Source: Paramyrothecium sp. XJ0827
Taxonomy: Eukaryota; Ascomycota; Sordariomycetes; Hypocreales; Stachybotryaceae
DNA length: 64,000 bases
Assembly (NCBI GenBank): GCA_020881915.1
Contig: JAJFPB010000001.1
Coordinates: 6,076,001 to 6,140,000 of the forward strand
Direction: 5' to 3'
Below, piece by piece: positions 21,106 through 31,661 of this stretch. A program made the position numbers and the translations under genes. Below the pieces are notes generated by a model. That model made no database searches and was not told the origin of the DNA. It saw only the letters and a program-made list of their open reading frames with translations. Position 1 is the first letter of the stretch; the number at the start of each line of letters is the position of its first letter.

Positions 21106-24100
21106 TTATGGAGCCTGAATCTTCTGATGCACCCATTTCCATATCTTGGTAAGCCTTTCCGGAGTGACTGGCTGAATCTGTCGCATTGTCGCCGACATGC
21201 TTTGGGCTCGCTCGACCTCGAAGACAGGCCCGGAGAGGCTTGTGCCGTCAACATTCTCACCCTGAGAAGCGTCGAAGTATCGCTGCTTCCACAAACCAAG
21301 CAGGGACTGCGATGGATGATTTGGTGCCTTTGTCCTGATGGCGTCTTCCAGTCGTTTCACCCATTGAGCAGGCGGAACCAGCTCAAAAGCAGGACCACCC
21401 CTTTCCTCCTTGATCCATCGAAGCATGTCGTTCCATGTCGGAAACTTGTGCGGGTTGAGGACATGGTATACTGGAGTACTCGCTTGCCCCTTGGCTTGTC
21501 CATTAACGCTCAACCGCTCGTCTGAGAGCGACAGATCTAACACTGCTTCCGCAGCAAGTTCCACCGGCAACCAGTCAAGCGCTTCATGGGGGAGATCAGG
21601 CAGGCACCCGGTAATGCTTGCGGTTGACAGCATGAGGGGGTATGCCTCGCTGGCGTTCCAAACCCCCATGGGGTTTCCGCATAGCTGACCGACGCGAACG
21701 ATTGCCACATTAGCTTCGTTTCCTGCTTCAGAAGTTCGTGATGCCTCGATATGGGTATTTGCCAAGGCGCAAATTTGCTCCGTCACCCACTTGGATTGTG
21801 AGTAGCCCAAAGCGGAGGCTTCTGAAGGATCATTTGAGATGCCTTCGGAAATCCTTGCGCGAGGGCTAGACGACACAGCAGCAGTCGAGCTTATGAAGAA
21901 AAGCTTTGCGCCGCCTTTCCTGGCACACTCTATTAGATTCCGTGACCCGGCGATTTGGTCCTCGAAGGATTCGAGGCGCAAGGTGAAGTTGACTGTCCAA
22001 GCAGCGTGGATGTATACTGTGGCTTCCTCTGTCAGCGCCATGCGATGCTCTTCTGATAGCCCTAGGTTTTCGCTGGAAAGGTTGCAAGGCAAGCAAATCA
22101 CATCACATTTCTTGACATTGCTTCTGATGCCTTCCTTGACACCTGGCAACCCGCGCCCGGCCAGCGCATCGTGTACTCGTTGGGCCGCCTGTTGAGGGGT
22201 CTTTGCTCGAAGGAGACAGTAAACCTTGCCGATGCTCGAATCGTTCTGGAGAAGATGCAGAATGTGTGCCCCCAAAAGTCCCGTAGCACCGGTAAGCACA
22301 GCAACATTTTTGTTTTTGTGGCCTGGTTTCGGAGTTTCATCCTTGAAGTTGCCATACTTCTGCACGAGTTTATCCATCAGGCTTCTGTTGTCCGTAGGCT
22401 TTTGGCTGCATTCCGCCCGAGAGCCGTCTCGAAGCTGCAGCAGATGCTTACACAACGAACTGACAGTACCTTGGTCATATATGACGTTGAGTGGAAGCGG
22501 GCGTTGCGCTTCGGGAACGCAGATGGACTCAATCGTCCTCCTAATCTTGACACAGGCAATGGAGTCAACTCCTTGTTGGTACAAGTCTCGGTCAAGGTCG
22601 ACTTCTCGGCCCAAGACTCGCGCAAAGCAGGCTTGCACCATGGAGACGAGTTGCTCGTAGGAAGCAGGGCCTTTGAGCTCCATAGCAGACGGTCCCGAGT
22701 TATAGGCTGATTCTATTTCTTCTGCGTACTTCTCTTGTGCTTGGCGTCGGAGTATGGTGCCTTTGCTGCTTTTCTCGAGTGGTTTCTCGTTGTTCCTGAC
22801 TGGAACCACTACCAACATTGATTTGGACAGGCGAGCGTGACCTTGAGTGGACGAGTTCATGTTCTCAATAATCGGCCAAACAGATTCGACAATCTGATCT
22901 TGCTGAAGTTCATTTGTCGTTGGAAAGAGCAGGATGCCTGGATAATCCCTTCCAGCTCCGAAAATGAGAACATCCTGAAGCAGGCTTGTTGCGGCCAAAA
23001 TACTCGCTTCGACCGGTGATGGATCAAACTTCTTACCATTGGCCAGCGCAATCTGTGCGTCGGACCTGCTGTGATAACGCCATGCATTGGGAATGGACGG
23101 GTGTGGTTCGAACAGGTCTGCTGTGGCGTATGAACCGTCGTCCCGGTTCGTCTTGGTAAGAAAAGGCCACTCCGGTTGGACTACCAACTCCGACAGACCA
23201 CCGTCGCGCGGCTCAAATGTCAGAAGTTCTGGCAAATCGACGGGTCGAAGGAATTGCCAGTCCTTGTCTAGGCGATAGTCTCGATGCGACGACATCAAAA
23301 AGCCACATTCGGCACTACCCATGCGTGATAGAAGATTCACGCCAGACTCGACAAGCTTATCGCCGATCGTAGGTGGTAGAGCAGCTCCTCCAACCCCAAC
23401 GAGGTCCATTTCTTGCAGCAGCCGAATGCCCTCATCCTCTTCGCCAAGCATTTGGAGAATGTATGGCACCGAGGTGAAGTATTTCACCGGAATGGTGCTG
23501 TGCTGGTGGGCGAACCTCACAGCCCTCACCAGGGTGGCTCCGGTGATAGGGGCGAGGCCCTCAGGAAAGAACCATATCATCGCACCACTGGTCCATGCTC
23601 GGCAAGTGTCCGCGAGGCCGCCATGGTATAAAGGAGTCGTTGAGAACGTCGCAGGCTTGCCAGGGCCCGAGAATCGTGGCAGAGCACCGACTACACCAAA
23701 TTGCGTTTGTGGGATCGGCTTCGGTAGGCCAGATGAGGTTCCTGATGTATGGCAGATGAAGGCTGTCTCTGAGGGCCCAGGTAAACCTTGAGGTTCTACG
23801 CTCGATGCCGACGGTCCGTCCTTCCAATACCCTGGAACCCTCTCAACCTTGATATGCTCCCTGACTTCGGTTGTCCGGTCAGCGTAGTTGCCGTCCACAA
23901 AGATGACATCTATGCCGAGACTCGAACACAGGTGCCTGATTGCTGGCGGCTCCAGTTGGGGTCTATTGCTAGCCTTAGATACAAGAGTGGTAAAGGACAG
24001 CCAATTTCCGGAGGACTTACGCTATAAGAAGGACTCCATAGCCCAAACGCATCAGGCCAAGCCAGGTCATGACAAAGTCCATACTGCTTCTGCATAGCAA

Positions 24101-24453
24101 TGCGATATAGGACTCTGATTCATTATGCGCGGCTGGTGCAACATGGCTTAGGAGATGGTTGGCAGCAGAGATGGAGAGGTCACGGAGTTCCTGGAAGTTC
24201 ACAATGTTGGGCCCTAATCAAGGATCAGCTGTGATCTCCTCATTTTGAGGTAAGTACAATTACCATGACTGGATGCACCCGTAGGTTTGAAGTTAGCAAA
24301 CCCCAGAGCTGGAGCCTCGGGCTGTTCCTTGGCTTGATGTTCGATCAGGTCGATGATTGTCCTCACGGATGTCTCCGGCTCAAGGCCCTCTTGTCTCCTC
24401 CGTAAGGCATGACCCAAGGTACATGTGAAGTAGTTCTGTTCGACATCCAACAT
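21106..24453 (-). CDS. NRPS-like adenylate-forming reductase (A-T-R)
   Basis: Model: complement of 21106-23968, 24021-24213 and 24264-24453, 1081 aa. Introns 24263-24214 (50 nt) and 24020-23969 (52 nt) restore SSHGPNIVNFQELRDL and GVLLIANRPQLEPPAIRHL. Domains: adenylation (about 20-530; P-loop-like HTSGTSSGLPKP at 201-212, MGSAECGF, a RDDGSYATADLF signature, a late SSKGTILRR motif with the candidate catalytic Lys near 530), thiolation (about 560-640; phosphopantetheine Ser597 in GVDS), and thioester reductase (688 onward; NAD(P)H loop GATGLLGAHIL, SSTAAVSS, YSQSK with Tyr850/Lys854). There is no condensation domain. Such enzymes activate a carboxylic acid, load it as a thioester and release it as aldehyde or alcohol. 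The order resembles Lys2 aminoadipate reductase, but size and motifs fit secondary-metabolism NRPS-like enzymes. The substrate cannot be read. The adjacent divergent aldo-keto reductase could reduce the aldehyde. Confidence 0.9.
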
Positions 24454-25100
24454 TGCGAGTGAAGGAGAGGACTATGCACTTAGTCGCAGCCCCAGGGAGA
24501 TGGTTAGGCCTGCGATTGAGGAAGGGAATAGACCTTCGCCTTGTGTATGTTTTACAGTAATAGTGGTGCAATCCTCAGGAACAGAGAAAAAAAAACAGAA
24601 TGGCTACTGTTGATACGGCTTGAAATCTTGATTCCCGCTTCTGCCTGCCGGTGTAAGTTATGTGGTGAAGCAATGTTGGGGGTTGCTTGGAACACCCACC
24701 ATCCTCATTCAATTGATCAATCAAAATCAACAATCAACTCGGCAGCCCGTATTATCCCCAATTTTTTTATCACATTAATGCCGAGTCGCAATTGTCCCGA
24801 AATCTGGCGCTTTGTTCCCCGATCGACTAGAGTTACGTCAACGTCATTGACTGCGCACGCTGAACGATTACCTAAAGCTTGATGACGCCTCCCGCATGTA
24901 ACCTGGTTGCATGCCACAGCACAGCGATCGATTCGTGAGGGGGGCCGAAGACTCTGGCAATCTGCCGCACGGGGAAGGCCTATAGAATTGATTCAGCAGT
25001 CTACCGCCAAACTCCTGATCTTTCGAGGCCTCGCAGACAAAGACTCACAAATCCTCTTCGTCGCATACAAGCTTGTAAGCGGAATAGCATATTCATAGCA
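24454..25100. promoter_or_regulatory. Bidirectional promoter of the A-T-R reductase and AKR genes
   Basis: The 647-bp gap sits between the two start codons. It includes an A/T-rich core (ATTTTTTTATCACATTAATG at 24761-24780). A shared promoter would co-express a two-enzyme reductive pathway; no specific binding site is recognised. Confidence 0.45.
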
Positions 25101-26000
25101 ATGGCGCAGCGGGCCATCACAGACACTTTGGCTTTGGCCAATTCGCTCAAGATCCCCCAGCTGGGCTTCGGCGTCTACCTGTCCCCCAGGGATGTATGTG
25201 TCAAGTCGTGTCTCACGGCCCTGCAGAACGGCTACCGCCACATCGACACTGCGCAGTACTACGCCAATGAGAAGGAGGTTGGAGACGCGGTCCAGCAGTC
25301 CGGCCTGCGCCGTGCCGACGTCTTCCTGACCACCAAGATCCTGTCGTCGGCCGGCTCTGTAGACAAGAGCTATCAGTCCTGTCTGGACAGCATAAAGAAG
25401 CTGGACCCGCAGAGCGGATACGTCGACCTGTTCCTCATCCACAGCCCACATTCTGGGAAGGCCAAGAGGCGCGAGATGTGGCAAGCCTTGGAGAGGCTGC
25501 ACCAGGAGGGCAAGGCCAAGAGCATCGGCGTTAGCAATTTTGGCATCAAACACATTGAGGAACTGAAGGAGTCCGCCACGGTTTGGCCGCCGCATGTCAA
25601 CCAGATCGAGGTAAGCAAAAGCGTATCGTGACCCCATGGCTCGCCAGCTAATCAGACCATCACGCAGTTGCACCCCTGGTGTCAGCAACGCCAGATTGTC
25701 GAGTACTGTGAGAAGAACGGCATTGTAATCCAAGCGTATTGTCCTTTGGTGCGCAACCAGAAAGCCAATGATCAGACCCTCGTCGGCATTGCAAAGAAGC
25801 ACAACGTCTCACCCAACCAAGTCTTGCTTCGATACTGTCTTCAGAAGGGCTGGGTACCCCTGCCCAAGAGCGACAACCCAGACAGGATCAAGGCTAATGC
25901 TGATCTTTACAACTTCAACCTCGACGGAAACGACATGAGCGCTCTGGACAATTTAGATCAAGGCGCTGCTGGCGCACTCGTCGAGGCTGTGGAGAATTAG
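25101..26000 (+). CDS. Aldo-keto reductase
   Basis: Model: 25101-25610 joined to 25668-26000, 280 aa. The 57-nt intron (GTAAGC, GCTAATC branch, GCAG) joins HVNQIE to LHPWCQQRQ at a codon boundary. This is a TIM-barrel AKR of the short fungal type. The catalytic tetrad is visible as Asp49 and Tyr54 (HIDTAQYYANE), Lys79 (TTKI) and His114 (LIHSPH). GVSNFG and the C-terminal cofactor region PLPKSDNPDRIKAN match NADPH-dependent members. It reduces aldehydes or ketones to alcohols in the cytosol. Divergent neighbour of the A-T-R reductase, so aldehyde released by that enzyme is a plausible substrate. That link is inferred from position only. Confidence 0.92.
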
Positions 26001-26462
26001 ACACAATATCTGTCTGCCCCTTGAATCAGCCTAGCCATGTTGAATGATGACATCCTGGATTGGCAACGAGGGAAGCTTTTATTGATGCATGGATGGCGGT
26101 GCAAGCTACCCATGCAATGCAGGATTCTTAGATTAAGTAGATCGAACCAAAAATGCTTTCCGATCCATTGTAGATCTAGGTGCGGTTACACAACATCTGA
26201 AAATGCAAGATCTGTGAAACTGCACATCCACAACGCCGAAACCTCCCCAAGTGCAGTCTGAAATGTGCTGATGGCCAGCTCATCTTGACTCCGTGCTTTT
26301 TACCAGATCACCGGAGAATTAGATTCTCAAGATGAGTGGTTACGTCATTCAATACGACCTGCAGAAAAGCATGCGTCCCTATCTCAGTGTCTCAAACGTA
26401 GAAGTGCTCACAACTACACACTATCTTTCCACACTCACTGCCCATCCTCCGCTTCACGTGCA
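26001..26462. other. Intergenic with a CACGTG next to the GT8 start
   Basis: 3' end of the AKR gene and promoter of the GT8 gene. CACGTG at 26455-26460 lies two bases before the GT8 ATG, an unusual position for a transcription-factor site and possibly chance. Confidence 0.45.
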
Positions 26463-27437
26463 ATGACTGCTCCAGGCGCCCAGAAACGCTATGCCTATGC
26501 CACTCTTATCACGCGGGAGTCGTACTTGGCTGGTGTCCTCATACTAGCCCATACATTGAAAAAGCACGGGAGCAAGTACCCATTGATCGCGTTGTACACG
26601 CCCAAGCTCCCCGAAAGCGCGGTGCGGGCCCTGGAACTAGAGGCGCAGAGGAGTAACATCATCCCACGAAGATGCGAGTATCTGCTGCCGCCGGAGGGAA
26701 CAAAAGTCACCTTGATTGCCGAGCGGTTCGCAGACACGTGGACCAAGCTCCGAGTGTTTGAGCTCTTCAGTTACGATGCTGTGTGCTACCTGGATGCCGA
26801 CATGGCTATTTTCGGCAACATGGATGCTGTATTTGATGGGGAGGCTGATCTGCCGTCAGACTGGCTGGCCGCAAACCATGCGTGTGTCTGTAACCTCGAC
26901 TCAGACTCGTGGGCACCGGAGGACTGGCGCGCTGAGAATTGTGCGTATACGCCTGTCAGTCATCCAAAGGCCTTGACGGAACCCACGCAGCCTACGCCCA
27001 AAGGCCCCAGGACACACAGCCTCCTCAACGGCGGGTTACTCCTCTTCCATCCCTCGGAGTCGCTCTGGGATCAGATGCTGGCAGAGTACAACAGCACGCC
27101 GTTGCTGGCCACGTTCCAGTTCCCCGACCAGGACTTCCTCGCCCACTTCTTCGAGGGCAGGTGGCTTGCCGTGGGGTGGCAGTGGAACGCCATCAAGACG
27201 ATGCGATACTGGCATCCGAACATATGGCGGGACGAAGAAGTCGTCTGCCTGCACTACATTGTTGACAAGCCCTGGGCGAAGCGGATCGGCGAAGACGGAG
27301 TGGCTGGGTATTTGGGGAGGGACGGAGAGACGCATAAGTGGTGGTGGGAGGCTTATCAGTCGTGGGAAGATGAGAGGTTGGCCGGAGGGGCAGCAGGTAA
27401 GGAGACGGTCGACATATTGAAGACGACCATGGCATAG
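26463..27437 (+). CDS. Family 8 glycosyltransferase (glycogenin/galactinol-synthase type)
   Basis: Single exon, 324 aa. GT-A fold of CAZy family GT8: N-terminal YAYATLITRESYLAGVLILAHTL, metal-binding DAD at 111-113 (VCYLDADMAIFGNMD), the acceptor-side LLNGGLLLF (NGG 189-191), FPDQDFL (DQD 222-224) and the C-terminal HYIVDKPW (His264, Lys269), which completes the Mn2+/UDP-sugar site. All expected motifs are intact. No signal peptide or membrane helix is seen, so a cytosolic enzyme is likely. Fungal members of this length resemble galactinol synthase and glycogenin-like proteins; without a search I cannot say which sugar or acceptor it uses. It may have nothing to do with the reductase pair upstream. 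Confidence 0.9.
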   Translation: MTAPGAQKRYAYATLITRESYLAGVLILAHTLKKHGSKYPLIALYTPKLPESAVRALELEAQRSNIIPRRCEYLLPPEGTKVTLIAERFADTWTKLRVFELFSYDAVCYLDADMAIFGNMDAVFDGEADLPSDWLAANHACVCNLDSDSWAPEDWRAENCAYTPVSHPKALTEPTQPTPKGPRTHSLLNGGLLLFHPSESLWDQMLAEYNSTPLLATFQFPDQDFLAHFFEGRWLAVGWQWNAIKTMRYWHPNIWRDEEVVCLHYIVDKPWAKRIGEDGVAGYLGRDGETHKWWWEAYQSWEDERLAGGAAGKETVDILKTTMA

Positions 27438-27739
27438 AATGGTAAAGGCACGTATTCAGGTTTGGATAAGTTCTGGAATACAGGATGCCATAGGTTTAGT
27501 GTTGGATAGAGCAGTCAACTTTACAAGAGCAAGTTGACATCCGAATTCTGCAGCCTTACTCAGACATAACAATGCAGGCTCGCATGTTCTCCGTCTCTGG
27601 GACCGTCTCGCAAAAAATTGGTGACACAGAGGACCAATGGGCTCGTGTCTCGGCATTCAATACAGAGAGCACATAGAAACTGCACCAAAAAGAAACGCTT
27701 GCAACATAACGTTGCCCCGTCACCGGGAGCAAAAGTTAA
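27438..27739. other. Intergenic, no gene seen
   Basis: 3' UTR of the GT8 gene, then the 3' flank of the tRNA gene. Confidence 0.5.
27731..27734 (-). terminator. RNA polymerase III terminator of tRNA-Leu
   Basis: A TTTT run on the minus strand begins six bases after the tRNA 3' end, as expected for Pol III termination. Confidence 0.7.
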
Positions 27740-27837
27740 TGATGAGAGTGGGATTCGAACCCACGCGGGTTGCCCCACCAGGAAACAATGTTAAGATAAC
27801 CTTAACCTGGCGCCATAACCAACTCGGCCATCTCACC
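27740..27837 (-). tRNA. tRNA-Leu (anticodon AAG) with a 16-nt intron
   Basis: Acceptor strands GGTGAGA and TCTCATC pair (one G-U), with discriminator A. The D arm has TGGCCGAGTTGG (A box), the long variable arm TGGGGCAACCCGC marks a class II tRNA, and the T arm holds GGTTCGAATCC (B box). The anticodon stem CCAGG/CCTGG closes a loop with AAG at 27803-27801. The intron runs 27799-27784, one base 3' of the anticodon as in nuclear tRNAs, and its CTTAA can pair with the anticodon loop TTAAG. AAG reads CUU (and CUC after inosine modification). Confidence 0.93.
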
Positions 27838-28416
27838 CATGGTTGGTTATTTTTAGCAACCGGAAAGCCAATCTATATTCAGCCGGATGGCATCGAAAAA
27901 TCGTGAAAGGCGATGGCAAGTCTTACGGGTAGCAAACTGTCTGCGGCTCGGATTCCTGAATCGATGCCAAATGACCTAATGCTGTAATTTCTATAAATCT
28001 GGGAGAAATTATTGGACGTTGCCTGAGAAGTGACCCCTTGCGTGCATCAAAGGACAATGCTGTCCTCCAATGGTATGCGCACAATACGTTGTGTTAGAAG
28101 GAACCGCATGGAGGGAGAAGGAAGCAAAGCCATTTTTCTACGAGTGGGGGAAATGTTCGCCTGGCAGCAAGTAGTTACAAGCTACCAATAGTCTAGGTAT
28201 TGATTTGTATTGACATTGTGATGGTCACGTTGATGGCAGTCAGTTGCCCGCCTACCTCATGCTTAGATCTAAGCATAACGCAAAGCGAGAAGATTCGAGC
28301 GAATCATACCACGTTCTCTGAATAACCTTAAGAGCACTTGCCTCAGTACATGCTATCCATTAGCCAACTCCAGGTCTTGAAAGCCCACCATGAAGCATCA
28401 ACGCGAACCTCTCCTT
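27838..28416. other. Intergenic, no gene seen
   Basis: Upstream flank of the tRNA and 3' end of the Rho-like gene. AT-rich and without convincing ORFs. Confidence 0.5.
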
Positions 28417-29752
28417 TTACCACAGCCGTCGTCTCGGCGCAGCCATTCGATCCATGACCTGCGCTCTGGCTGCACAACGTCCTGTTGCGTCGGCTGTCAC
28501 AGACTCCAGCACTTCTTCCACGCCCTCCCCGGTCATTGCAGAGCAAGTGAACCACGCCGCTGCCCCGATTCGTGTTGCATGCCAAGCTATCTGTTGCTCG
28601 ATGAAAGGGGTCAGCGACTTCGGACCAGTCTTGAGGGGATGGGCCAGCAAATACATCTGTGTCGCGGATGCAGCTCGTGGGAAATGCTGCGAGATTGCGT
28701 GCGGTGGGGAACAGGTTTTGGAGGGAATCGCTTGCGGGGAGAATCCTGAGGTCCTTCTTCAGACCGATGAGATAGATCAGGGGGCTGGAGGCCTGATCGC
28801 TCAAGAAGCCTGCGTCCTCGGCATAATGCCACTTTTGAAACTCGTTAGTTCTATCCAAGAAATAGCACTGTGGGCGAGAATCAACTGACCCACTGCAGAA
28901 TGGTATGCTTCGAAATCTTATCCGTCACATCAAAACAGAGAAGGATCGCATCCCAACTGATGTAAGACAGCCTCTCTACCGTTTTGAGGTCAGGAGTGCC
29001 AGAGGTATCCCACAGCTCCGCCCGCAAAGGCTGATTGTCGTACGCTCGGTCAACCGTATACGTCTCAAAGTAGGTTCGCGGAATGGCCGTCGTCTGACCG
29101 AGGTGCAATTGACATTTAGCGCAGACACGCGACTTATCGCTGGCCACTTACATCTGGGCAGACGCCGTAGCGGATGCGACTTGAAAAAGTGTCAGCGGTG
29201 AAATCCTATTTCCTGGCACGGTAGGGAGCAACTGTCACTGACTACAATAGTGATGTCTGACCAGAATGTCGCCCGCCAACAAAGAGAAGGTTCAGAGACA
29301 ATGGCTCAGAGGGCTTCGGAGGAGGCGAAGGGCTTGGGCGCTTCCTCTTGCGGCTGAAGATTCGCGAGAACCCGTTGCGCTTGCGCTGCTGCTCTTTTGG
29401 CGGCGTGTCAACATCCATGGGATCCTCGACATGACCTCTAAGTCTACTCAGCACAGTTGATGGTCTTCGGAACAGTGGAGTGGTAGCACGGAAGAAGCCC
29501 AGTGCCGTGGATGGCCGTCTGGCAGGGCCTGGAGGAGGCATGTCGTCCTCTGGTTCTCGAAAAGTCTGCCTCAGATGAAATGAGATGAGATGAAAAGTGG
29601 CGCAATACTGCCGGTTGGGGAGAGCAACTGACCAAACGCGTGGCAGGGCGCATCTCGAACCCATCGTCCGCAAAGGGATCCTCGCGTTCGAGGCGGCTGG
29701 GGATGGAGCGCCGCCAGGTATCAATCAACGACTCCGGATGCCCGTGGGACAT
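28417..29752 (-). CDS. Atypical Rho-like small GTPase with degenerate motifs
   Basis: Model: complement of 28417-28590, 28655-28831, 28890-29093, 29152-29179, 29243-29565 and 29633-29752, 341 aa. Introns: 29632-29566, 29242-29180, 29151-29094, 28889-28832, 28654-28591. Donors of the first, second and fourth are GTCAGT; exon 4 is a 28-nt microexon counted from the right end. Exons keep frame throughout. A 130-residue basic, disordered N-terminus (MSHGHPESLIDTWRRSIPS... KRKRPSPSPPPK) precedes the GTPase fold: G1 GGRHSGQT (137-144) where the invariant Lys is Gln, G3 WDTSG (185-189) with Thr in place of the catalytic Gln, Rho-like YFETYTVD effector region, LKKD for N/TKxD (249-252), and CSA (300-302). 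It ends APRRRLW without a CaaX box. Likely weak or no GTP hydrolysis. Uncertain points: the fourth acceptor (28832 or nine bases earlier in transcript order) and the fifth (28591 or 28597). Confidence 0.75.
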
Positions 29753-30047
29753 GGCGATGAGAGGCTGCTCAGAGAACTGTTGTGTTTGGGAATAAAACTG
29801 CATCAAGGGAAGAAGTGCGAGCAGAGTTGGCTTTTGCTGTAAGAGACCACATACCTTACACCAGGCAGCTGATAGACCTGGCGTGGCAGCTGGCACACTC
29901 TTACCCAAGCCATGGCGAGCCGCCAGCATTTTCACAACCAAGAAGTGACCACTTTGATTGTTAGAATTACCCATTGAAACCCTAGACCTGTGGTTAAGCC
30001 CTTGGCCAGTCACGAGCATGATCTGTTCTCTGGTCACAAGGTGGCTT

Positions 30048-31661
30048 TCACACCTCGTTTGCCAGATTCTTCAAGTCGGCCCTCTTCAGCCGTTTCCCAT
30101 CAACTGCCAAGTCCGCTGTCAGGAACCAACTGTCCAGCTTCCCCCCCGGCCGCCCAACGCCGGGCTCCAGATCCTCTCCCTCTCGTCCTAATATCATGGT
30201 CGCCACGGCGCTGCCGCACAGCCAAGCCCACACCATGCCCTCGCCGTTGAACCCGGCGGATATCCACTCCCCCGAGCCCTCCAATCCGGCCTCTTCACCT
30301 GTCGTCCTGGACGACGGAAGTCGCCCCACGAACGGCATCGTGTCTCCCGTGAAGCCGATTATCCCGGTCCACGCTTTATCCACAGACGCGCCGTGGCCCC
30401 AGTTCGGACAGAACACTGTGGCCATGGCCCCGTGAAGATGCATCGTTGGGAACGCATCCATCCTAGAATCGTCCCATACTCCCAACTGATCCAGGCCTTG
30501 TTCCCTGCTCCTCACAAAGCCACCTCCAATCATGAGGTACCCCGGCGTGCCATCTTCGACATCGGGGAGCTGCGTGATGTAATCGAAGCCTGGTGAATAA
30601 ATAATGGACCAGGAACGTTTGCCGTGGGACCGAGGAAATTGCTCGCCGGGTGTTTGAGCCGTCATGTGAGCCAGCGCGCCGGTGAGACTACCACGAAGTG
30701 AGGGTAGGAGCTGGGTGGCGTATGCGTTCGTGGCGTGCAGGACATGCTTCGCCCGGATGGAGCCACGGGTGCTCTGCACATGATATGGATACCTTGTAGA
30801 TTCGGTGCTTCTGGTGACTTCTTGGACAGTTGTATGCATGCTCAGAGTAAGGCTGGGGTATCTATCCACCAGATCCTTCCAGACGCTCGTCACCAGACGA
30901 TACGGCCATAGCGCACCAGCCTTATACGAAATGGCACCGGCGACCATGTCATTTACAATAAACTAAAGTACTTGTCAGTCCCCGGTTTGAGGATTTGCGA
31001 CGCCAGCCAGGCTCAAGCTCACCTTCTCCTTGATCTCGTCGCTGTCCTCCCACACTGTGAAGCTGGCTTCCGGGAACCATGGCTTCAACTCTTCGATGTC
31101 CTTCTTGGCCTTGTCGAAATCTTTGGCATAGAGATATAAGTCCACCGTCTCCACCTCCCGCACCTGGCCGAGCGGGAACTGGGCACCCACCTCCTGCAGC
31201 GCCTCCAGGTGCTTCAACTGGAACCGAACAATGTCACGCGCCTTTTCAGGTCCGAACTTCTTACGCAGTGGGGCAAACAGCTCGTACGGGGTGCACTTGA
31301 TGTGGCCTCCGTTGCGGCCCGTGGCGCCACTGCAGAGCTGTCTTGCCTCCAAGACAACGACTTGCGGCTTCTCAGGGCCCGCCAATTCCAAGAGAGACCT
31401 GGCTGCAGAGACGGCACTTATGCCGCTGCCAATAATCACGACATCGGCCTCATCTGGCAAGTCTCCCTGAATGTCGGTTAGTTCTGGGAAGGGCGGGTTC
31501 TTTTGCCAATAGGAGACTGTAGGGTTGGGAACAGGATACCCCGGAGGACTGTTGGCACGGCGAAGGAGAGATTGGAATTGGCTGTTGAGACTAGTCAATG
31601 TCGTTATTATCATGGCCAGACTGAAGTACACATCCCTGAGAGAGGAGAAAATGGTGCCCAT
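30048..31661 (-). CDS. FAD-dependent oxidoreductase (DAO family)
   Basis: Model: complement of 30048-30962 joined to 31023-31661, 517 aa. The 60-nt intron (GTGAGC...TTTAG) joins EIKEK to FIVNDMVAGA at a codon boundary. Residues 73-105 form the FAD-binding beta-alpha-beta unit (VVIIGSGISAVSAARSL, with Glu105 for the ribose). SGATGRNGGH at 111-120 is the second FAD motif common to PuuB/DadA-like amine oxidoreductases. The C-terminal part has GYLMIGGGFVRSR and GFTGDTMPFVGRLP, the closing FAD contacts. Fungal proteins of this type are mostly uncharacterised; oxidation of an amine or amino acid is the family expectation. The N-terminus has a hydrophobic stretch (VYFSLAMIITTLTSL) that could be a membrane anchor. 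Its promoter contains CACGTG at 31770-31775. Confidence 0.88.

Noticed and set aside
21106..24453. Calling the NRPS-like gene Lys2 (aminoadipate reductase)
   Set aside because: Domain order is similar, but it is shorter than the roughly 1400-aa Lys2 and has the motif style of fungal NRPS-like reductases.
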